Positions 58,393 through 64,000 of a stretch of DNA of 64,000 bases are shown here, piece by piece. Each line of letters starts with the position of its first letter. The stretch's first letter is position 1. Source of the stretch: a virus. Position numbers and translations under genes: made by a program. The stretch lies in the IMG/VR virus record IMGVR_UViG_3300044646_002092, positions 52,445-116,444 of that record. One strand, written 5' to 3'. The notes below the pieces were generated by a model. That model was not told the DNA's origin, searched no databases, and saw only the letters and a program-made list of their open reading frames with translations.

Positions 58393-59214
58393 ATGGAAAC
58401 TGTAAATCCTATTATTGTTGATGACATTGAGTTATATGTAAGTGCCGATGGACAGGAATCTGGAATGTCCATCAGTGCGTTGGCTCGGTTTATTGGTAAG
58501 ACAGAAGCTAGTCTGCGTACAAGAATTTTGTCCAATATTGATAAGTCAGATGAAGACCGTGCAAAACCACTACCAAAAACCTTAGAGCCTTTTGCTGGTA
58601 AGGCTTTTAGCACCGTGCTTGCTGGTGTAAATGGTGCTAAAATCGTTCCAGCTAAAACTTGTGAGGCTTTGATTTTCTATTATGCTTTTGAAAAGCAAGA
58701 TTCTCAGGCTCTATTCGCCTATAGAAAATTTGCACAGAAAGGTCTGCACCAGTGGATTAAAGAGGCAACTAACAGCATTGAAGACAGAAACGACTCTAAG
58801 TTGCTTGCAACAATGCAGGAAATTCTTTCTGAAGTTCGTGGTCTAAAAGAAGTTTCTAAACGCTATACTGCAATCCGCGAAAAAACTTCAACATACATGA
58901 CTGGAACAGATGAGTTACTAAATCTGCTTGAAGACAATTCTGGTATGCTTCCAAGCGCTCACGACGGATTATTTCCTGACGGTAAAATGTCTCTCGAAGC
59001 TTGGCTCTACTACAAAAAAGATGGTTTGACTCTTCCTCGACCACTATTCAGACGACTTGCAAGCATTGTTGCTGAAACATATCGCTCTTTGGTTAAAGAT
59101 GACCCTGAAAAACGCCACTGCATTGTTGCTGGCAAGAAAAAATACAATGTGTCAGTGTATTCTGAGATTCATTTTCCTATTTTGCAAGTCGCGTTAAATA
59201 AAGTCATGGCTTAG
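58393..59214 (+). CDS. Phage/cyanobacterial-type regulator (DNA-binding family)
   Basis: 273 residues. N-terminal part VYVSADGQESGMSISALARFIGKTEASLRTRIL-like segment (15-50) is a helix-turn-helix-type region shared by a family found in cyanobacteria and their phages. The middle contains CEALIFYYAFEKQDSQALFAYRKFAQKGLHQWI, the family signature. C-terminal part (about 190-273) is mixed alpha/beta. The gene is antisense between the tape-measure gene and the first tail gene and overlaps the former by 4 bases, so it is probably a late insertion, with its own promoter. Confidence 0.65.
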   Translation: METVNPIIVDDIELYVSADGQESGMSISALARFIGKTEASLRTRILSNIDKSDEDRAKPLPKTLEPFAGKAFSTVLAGVNGAKIVPAKTCEALIFYYAFEKQDSQALFAYRKFAQKGLHQWIKEATNSIEDRNDSKLLATMQEILSEVRGLKEVSKRYTAIREKTSTYMTGTDELLNLLEDNSGMLPSAHDGLFPDGKMSLEAWLYYKKDGLTLPRPLFRRLASIVAETYRSLVKDDPEKRHCIVAGKKKYNVSVYSEIHFPILQVALNKVMA

Positions 59215-62200
59215 ACACCAAAAGCAACTTTAGACAAGTCCAGAAAAGCTTTACCGAAATCATTAAGACTTTTCTGGATAATATCACCACTCTTTCCAAC
59301 CGCAGCACCAACTTTATTCAGGTTGTCACCTCCGAATGTAGTCTTCACTCCGTCAAGGCTGATTGTGTTGTTGACAACTACCGATAGATTTTGTTGACCC
59401 GATACTGAGTTGGGGTTCTGAGGCTTGTTAGGAGAAGCTGCGGCAAAATCATTGGTAATTTTCTTGGTGTCCTTGTTTATTTGTTCTTGCAGTCTGAGGG
59501 CTTGTTGTTGAACCGAGTCTCTGGTGTTAGCGCCAATCCCTTGCAGTTGCTTCTGTGTTGTATCAAAGTCCTTGCCGAATGGTGTACGTTCAGCTATATT
59601 TTGGATAGGTCGTTGAGCGCTCAAACCGAATCCAGAACTTAGGGCTTTGCTTACAAGGTCAATTGAAGCTATACCAGCAATAGGGTTTCTCTGAGCTATA
59701 TCAAGAATTTGACTTTGACCAGCCAAATCGATGTTGCGAATTTTGTCAAAAGTATCTTGACGAACGAATTGCTGCGTTTCTTGATTAAGGTTAAGCGCTC
59801 CTCTTGTTTGAGCCTGAGCATAGGCAATATTTTTGGGGATATTGCCAATAACCTGATTAACAGAACTAATATCACCAACTTGAATACCACTTGCAGGGTC
59901 AATTTTCTCAACTAATTTTCCTAACAACTGAGTTTGAGTCAGTGCATTAGTCAACATCAGATTCTCGGTCAACAACTGCTGGCGTTGAACCTGAAGTGTG
60001 TTAAGTTCTTTTTCCCCAGCACGACCAGCTTCGTTTTTATCAGCTTTAGTTTTTTCGATTGTGCCAAGAATTTCATTACGACCAGCCCAAGCCACAGCCG
60101 CAGGATTATTTTGCCCGAACAAGCCAAGAACAGAACCAGTGAAACCTCTTGTAGCCTGATTAGTTTGGACTGTGGAAGCTTCTCTGCGTCCTTGTAGGTC
60201 TAAACGAGCGTTAGCTAGTGTTGCTACCTTCTCAAGCTTGTCAGAACCTTCTCTTGCGATGGCATTGAAACGTTCGAGCGAAGCGTTAACTCCTTCAAGA
60301 ATCGTGCGTTGCTTTACATACTGAACATCGCGGTCATATTCAATCTGAGCAGACTTAAGTTGTTTACTAAGGTCTTTTTCAGCTTTGTTTAAATCTGGGT
60401 CTGAGCGCCCTTGTTTTAAGGCATCTAGCTCTGCTGCTGCAACTCTGTCTCTGGTAGCTCTGAGAGTATTTACCTTAGCTGCTGACTTGGAAATGTCCTT
60501 GTTGGCATCTATTAGAATTTGATTGAGCTTGTCGCCAAATTTGGAACCAATATTACTGAACACCGCACCAAGCGAAGAGGCAGAAAAGAGAGATGAGGCA
60601 GTAGAGCCAAGTGAACTGAATGCGTCTCCAACCCCTTTCGAGATGTCGATAAGTCGTTGCTGATTAGCAAAAGAGGCATCAATAGCAGCTTCGTTACGTG
60701 CAATAGTCTCAGCTAACGCTCCAATCTCTTGTTTGAGACGATTGGCGACAACAGTGAATTTTAGGTCATCTTCAGCTTGCTTGACTACCTTCTTGGCACT
60801 TTCAATATCAATATTGGCAACGCGCTCTTTTAATTGGTCTGCGCCGCCAGTTATAGAGTCTTTACCTTTTTGGGCGTTGGCTATGTTAGTTTGTAGAGTT
60901 TCTTGCTCTGCCCTAATTTGGTCAGCCGCATCCAAATAAGCCTTACGAACAGCCTCAGAGCCAGAATTTCTAGCTACGTCAGTATCGATAAACTGATTGC
61001 CATTTGCATCTTTACCGATAAGCTTAGAGAGTTTAGTAGCTACCGAATCATTTGCAGCATTTTTTGTAAGTTCTGGCAGGGTGTCTATAGGGATTATAGA
61101 AGTAGACTCTTTTGTAAATCTATCAAACTCTTCTTTAAAAAGAGCTTGTTTTAACTGCTCTAAAGATGCGGGGTCAATTTTAAAAAATCCGCCTTGAGCT
61201 TTACTTTCACTCTCTTTCAGTTTTTCTTGATTCAACTGTATAGTCTTATCAGCTTCAGCTTTTTTGTTTGCTACATCCTTGCTACTTGCCAAATCGATAG
61301 CTGAGTCAATTCCAAACTTAGATTGAGCGTCCTTGCCAGAGATTTTTCCGTTGGTGAGTACTGATTGTAATAACTGAGTCCTGTTGCCGACTTCGACTTG
61401 CGCCGCCTCAAGAATGTTCTTTTTAGTGATTTCTTCTTCCCGCGCCGATATTGCCAAAGACTCCTGTTTAACAGACAATTCTTTTTCTGCCGCCGCAAGC
61501 TTTGCCTGAGCTAGTGAAACGGTAAAGGAGCCGAATTTACTCTCTTGCGAAAATAGAGAGACAATATTTTTCTGTACATCTAAAAGTTGCTGATTGAAAG
61601 TGAGTATTTGCTTACGTTTGCCAAGTTCTTCAGTAATTTGCCCAGAGTTTTTAATATTAAAAGCTTCAGCGCTAAGGTCTGCAATCTTGCTTAATGTGTT
61701 TGCATACTCAACAGCATCAATATTAGGTTTATCTAGCCCTGCCTTTAATGTGGCTATGTTCTTTTGTATGGATTGTAAATTACGTGCAGTTGCTTGACCT
61801 ATAGCTTCACCTCCAACTGCCCCTAAGCCAGATAAGGTAGAGAATAGTTTGGTATAAGAATTGGCGATTGCAGTGTTGTAGCCAATTGCTTTTTCTGCAA
61901 CAACTTTGAAAGCGTTGTCAGTAGCTTTTTGTAATAAAGGATTAGAGGCGATGACTTGAGTTGCCTTAGCTTCTTTTGTGATGCGTTGAAGAGCATCCAA
62001 TGCGCCTTGAGGGTCTAAGTCAGCTTGTACTTCTATGCTTTGAAGTGAATCTTTTATTTGGGAGTTTAGCTGACTGAGAATATTGACATCAACTTTCGAT
62101 ACATCAATTGTATCTACTGTAAACACAGTATCAAGAGTCTTCTTCAAGTCTGCAAATTGAGCATTAGCAGAACTTCTAGCTGCCGAAGTAAGTGTTACAG

Positions 62201-64000
62201 AAAGAGGAATATCACTTTTAAATGTGTTTAGTCGGCGTAGTTGATTATCAAGAACTGCTCGTTTTCTGTCTGTTTCTACAGCTTCTTTTTTAGGCTTTAG
62301 CTGACTTTCAAGAAGTTTTTCTTGCTCCCGAAGACTCTCAACTAAATCCCTAGCTCCTGCACCACCGTTTTCTTGAGCGTCTTTTATGGATGCACGAACA
62401 GTAGATAATTCCTTCTCAACTTGGTCAACTTGATTTTCAGCTTTGGTTTTGATTACTTGTAAGTCTTCCTCATTAAGAACAATACCTAACTGGATTTTTC
62501 TACCAACACTTTTTTCCTCGTCACTAAGGGCATTAAAATCTTTATTTTTAATAGCTTGTTGGTTTTTGGCAATTTGTGCAGATAATATTGACCTAGCTTT
62601 ACTAAACTCTTCTTGGTTGATACCGCTTATGAAAGATTTACCAGAAACAGTGTTGTAAAACTGCTTTAAGTTATCTAGTCCATCGAGAAAGTTTTTAGTA
62701 CTTTGGTCAAGTTTTTTTACCTGAACCTCTGCATCACTAAGACCTTTTACAAATTCATCTAAGCCCCCTACATTTTTTAAGTCTTTGAGGTCTTCTGTCA
62801 GTGTTTTGATTTCAGGTATGTTTGCTTTGTTTGTTAGCCCTGTGAATACATTGCCAAGAAATTGCAAAGCGGTAGACCCTGCAAAAACCGCAAGACTGAC
62901 TACTCCTAACCCTTTAGCAAAAGAAAACAATTCGCCAACTGCTCCGCCAATTACACTACGAACAGGGGCAGCAGCTTCCCAAAGTTTACCGAGACTCCCT
63001 GTGAGCTTGCCTACAGATTCTTTTACTCCACCAAAAGCACGACCTGCACCAGCAATCCCACTTTTCTCAGTAAAAGAGTTTAATCGTTTTAGTTCGGCAT
63101 CGCTTGCAGGAGGAATAAATACGCTATTCTTAATTACTTCAGGTTGTATTTTGTTACTTTTTCTTGCTCCAATTCCAGTGTTTTCTTTTACTTCTTGCCC
63201 AACTTTTTCAATTTCTTCGTTAACTTGCTTTACAATATCTTTTACTTTAGATACAACTGTCTTAGCAATTTTTACAATAGAGGCTTCAATCTTTTGGGCT
63301 AGTGTTTCATATTTAACATCTCCGTCATCAAGTTTTAAAGCTTGCTTAATTACTTGACCTAAACGACCAAGATTCTTGAACAGAAAAGAGAAAAATGCAA
63401 GAGGCGCAACTACACTAAATACACTACCGATGAAACCAGAAAATGCTTGAAATTTGTTAGCAACTCCGTCAATCGAACCTGCAAAGCTACCAAAAGCGCT
63501 ACTGCTTTTAGTCCCTAATATACCTAACAATTTATTAGTATCTTGAAGATTTTGCTTTACTCCTTCACCAAGCCCCGAACCAACCTCCTCAACCGCAGCT
63601 TGTGATTTATTAAAAGAAGACCTGAACGCACCTTCAAGTGTTTGGCTGCGTTCTTTGGAAGATTCAGTAAATTTGTCAATACCTTCAGCGCTTCCAGCAT
63701 TATCAATTTCTTCACGGAACTTTTTGCGGTTTTCCCCTCCAGACTGCAATAATGCGTTCGCGGCTTTTGCAGCTTCACTAGAACTAAAGATGTTGTTGAG
63801 GGCATCTCGACTACCGCCAGTAGCTTTGCCGATACGCTCAATAATTTTAATCAGACCTTCGGCTTTCAGCGCCCCAAATCCAAATTGAATTGGCTTTCCA
63901 GCTTCGTCTTTTAAAGTGGCTAGCGCGTTTTGAGCTTTAGGTACATTACTAACAATTTCGTTGACAAGAGACTTGATTGCAGTCGAACCCTCACTAGCAG
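59211..64000 (-). CDS. Tail tape-measure protein, 5' end outside the window
   Basis: About 1596 codons visible; the frame is open to the end of the window, so the start lies beyond 64000. The upstream-most part (FGALKAEGLIKIIERIGKAT, then GGSRDALNNIFSSSEAAKAAN) is the TP901-type tape-measure core. Then come long helical coiled-coil regions (for example KQVNEEIEKVGQEVKENTG, QVDQVEKELSTVRASIKDAQ) and two hydrophobic segments (FIGSVFSVVAPLAFFSFLF; GLGVVSLAVFAGSTALQFLGN) typical of the family. By the usual rule of about 1.5 angstrom per residue, the tail would be at least 240 nm long. It sets tail length and helps DNA passage. Confidence 0.9.
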   Translation of the reverse strand, partial: ASEGSTAIKSLVNEIVSNVPKAQNALATLKDEAGKPIQFGFGALKAEGLIKIIERIGKATGGSRDALNNIFSSSEAAKAANALLQSGGENRKKFREEIDNAGSAEGIDKFTESSKERSQTLEGAFRSSFNKSQAAVEEVGSGLGEGVKQNLQDTNKLLGILGTKSSSAFGSFAGSIDGVANKFQAFSGFIGSVFSVVAPLAFFSFLFKNLGRLGQVIKQALKLDDGDVKYETLAQKIEASIVKIAKTVVSKVKDIVKQVNEEIEKVGQEVKENTGIGARKSNKIQPEVIKNSVFIPPASDAELKRLNSFTEKSGIAGAGRAFGGVKESVGKLTGSLGKLWEAAAPVRSVIGGAVGELFSFAKGLGVVSLAVFAGSTALQFLGNVFTGLTNKANIPEIKTLTEDLKDLKNVGGLDEFVKGLSDAEVQVKKLDQSTKNFLDGLDNLKQFYNTVSGKSFISGINQEEFSKARSILSAQIAKNQQAIKNKDFNALSDEEKSVGRKIQLGIVLNEEDLQVIKTKAENQVDQVEKELSTVRASIKDAQENGGAGARDLVESLREQEKLLESQLKPKKEAVETDRKRAVLDNQLRRLNTFKSDIPLSVTLTSAARSSANAQFADLKKTLDTVFTVDTIDVSKVDVNILSQLNSQIKDSLQSIEVQADLDPQGALDALQRITKEAKATQVIASNPLLQKATDNAFKVVAEKAIGYNTAIANSYTKLFSTLSGLGAVGGEAIGQATARNLQSIQKNIATLKAGLDKPNIDAVEYANTLSKIADLSAEAFNIKNSGQITEELGKRKQILTFNQQLLDVQKNIVSLFSQESKFGSFTVSLAQAKLAAAEKELSVKQESLAISAREEEITKKNILEAAQVEVGNRTQLLQSVLTNGKISGKDAQSKFGIDSAIDLASSKDVANKKAEADKTIQLNQEKLKESESKAQGGFFKIDPASLEQLKQALFKEEFDRFTKESTSIIPIDTLPELTKNAANDSVATKLSKLIGKDANGNQFIDTDVARNSGSEAVRKAYLDAADQIRAEQETLQTNIANAQKGKDSITGGADQLKERVANIDIESAKKVVKQAEDDLKFTVVANRLKQEIGALAETIARNEAAIDASFANQQRLIDISKGVGDAFSSLGSTASSLFSASSLGAVFSNIGSKFGDKLNQILIDANKDISKSAAKVNTLRATRDRVAAAELDALKQGRSDPDLNKAEKDLSKQLKSAQIEYDRDVQYVKQRTILEGVNASLERFNAIAREGSDKLEKVATLANARLDLQGRREASTVQTNQATRGFTGSVLGLFGQNNPAAVAWAGRNEILGTIEKTKADKNEAGRAGEKELNTLQVQRQQLLTENLMLTNALTQTQLLGKLVEKIDPASGIQVGDISSVNQVIGNIPKNIAYAQAQTRGALNLNQETQQFVRQDTFDKIRNIDLAGQSQILDIAQRNPIAGIASIDLVSKALSSGFGLSAQRPIQNIAERTPFGKDFDTTQKQLQGIGANTRDSVQQQALRLQEQINKDTKKITNDFAAASPNKPQNPNSVSGQQNLSVVVNNTISLDGVKTTFGGDNLNKVGAAVGKSGDIIQKSLNDFGKAFLDLSKVAFGV

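Noticed and set aside
62785-63357. Plus-strand 190-residue reading frame
   Set aside because: Complementary to the tape-measure gene, which has clear coiled-coil and family features; the frame is Ser/Pro/Leu-rich, as expected of an antisense shadow.
59211-63749. Tape-measure gene starting at TTG 63749
   Set aside because: The frame continues open upstream to the end of the window with the conserved TP901-type core, so that codon is internal.

Overview
The window looks like part of the genome of a large, AT-rich, long-tailed double-stranded DNA phage. It carries a portal protein, a very long tape-measure protein with its distal-tail neighbours, many tail-fibre-type proteins, six tRNA genes, and nucleotide and nucleic-acid enzymes. 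Genes are densely packed with ATGA/TAATG overlaps. A cyanobacterial host is my inference: the IsrB-type protein and the 58.4 kb regulator resemble families I associate with cyanobacteria. No terminase, capsid or polymerase gene lies in the window.

Layout. 1-9.5 kb is a plus-strand block of small early-type genes: a cobalamin adenosyltransferase-like protein, a thymidylate synthase, a DarG/TARG1-type macro-domain protein, and an ATP-dependent RNA ligase with an in-frame TAA. The RNA ligase is followed by an inserted IsrB gene with a structured upstream RNA. 9.4-36 kb alternates between strands. Minus-strand fibre genes (LamG-like, beta-propeller-like, adhesin-head repeats) and a plus-strand fibre cluster at 30.3-36.3 kb (LamG, fibronectin III, a kinase-fold protein) are interleaved with small regulators and enzymes (PhoH-like ATPase, two KilA-N proteins, RuvC-like resolvase, RlpA-like exported protein). 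36.4-38 kb holds the portal gene. 38-44.7 kb holds two copies of a divergent homing-endonuclease/small-regulator cassette, a tRNA cluster with an unexplained structured segment, and structural genes. 44.7-52 kb is minus-strand fibre genes. 52-54 kb is a small plus-strand operon. 54-64 kb is the tail module on the minus strand (hub-like protein, distal tail proteins, tail protein, tape measure), with one regulator gene inserted antisense.

How the parts may work together. The macro-domain protein could reverse DarT-type DNA ADP-ribosylation by the host. RNA ligase and tRNAs suggest defence against tRNA cleavage or codon supplementation. The many carbohydrate-binding-type fibres suggest an elaborate host-recognition apparatus. 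A short HFANF-like motif recurs in five otherwise different, probably virion-associated proteins.

Most unusual: (1) a phage-borne IsrB element flanked by near-identical 20-bp copies of the RNA ligase end and abutting ATGA; (2) an octamer, TTTTCTGC, that I counted 26 times on both strands, in genes and between them; (3) a duplicated divergent GIY-YIG/small-regulator cassette; (4) a conserved upstream box (CTTYAGANAGATG) shared by four separate transcription units; (5) a structured non-tRNA segment inside the tRNA cluster.
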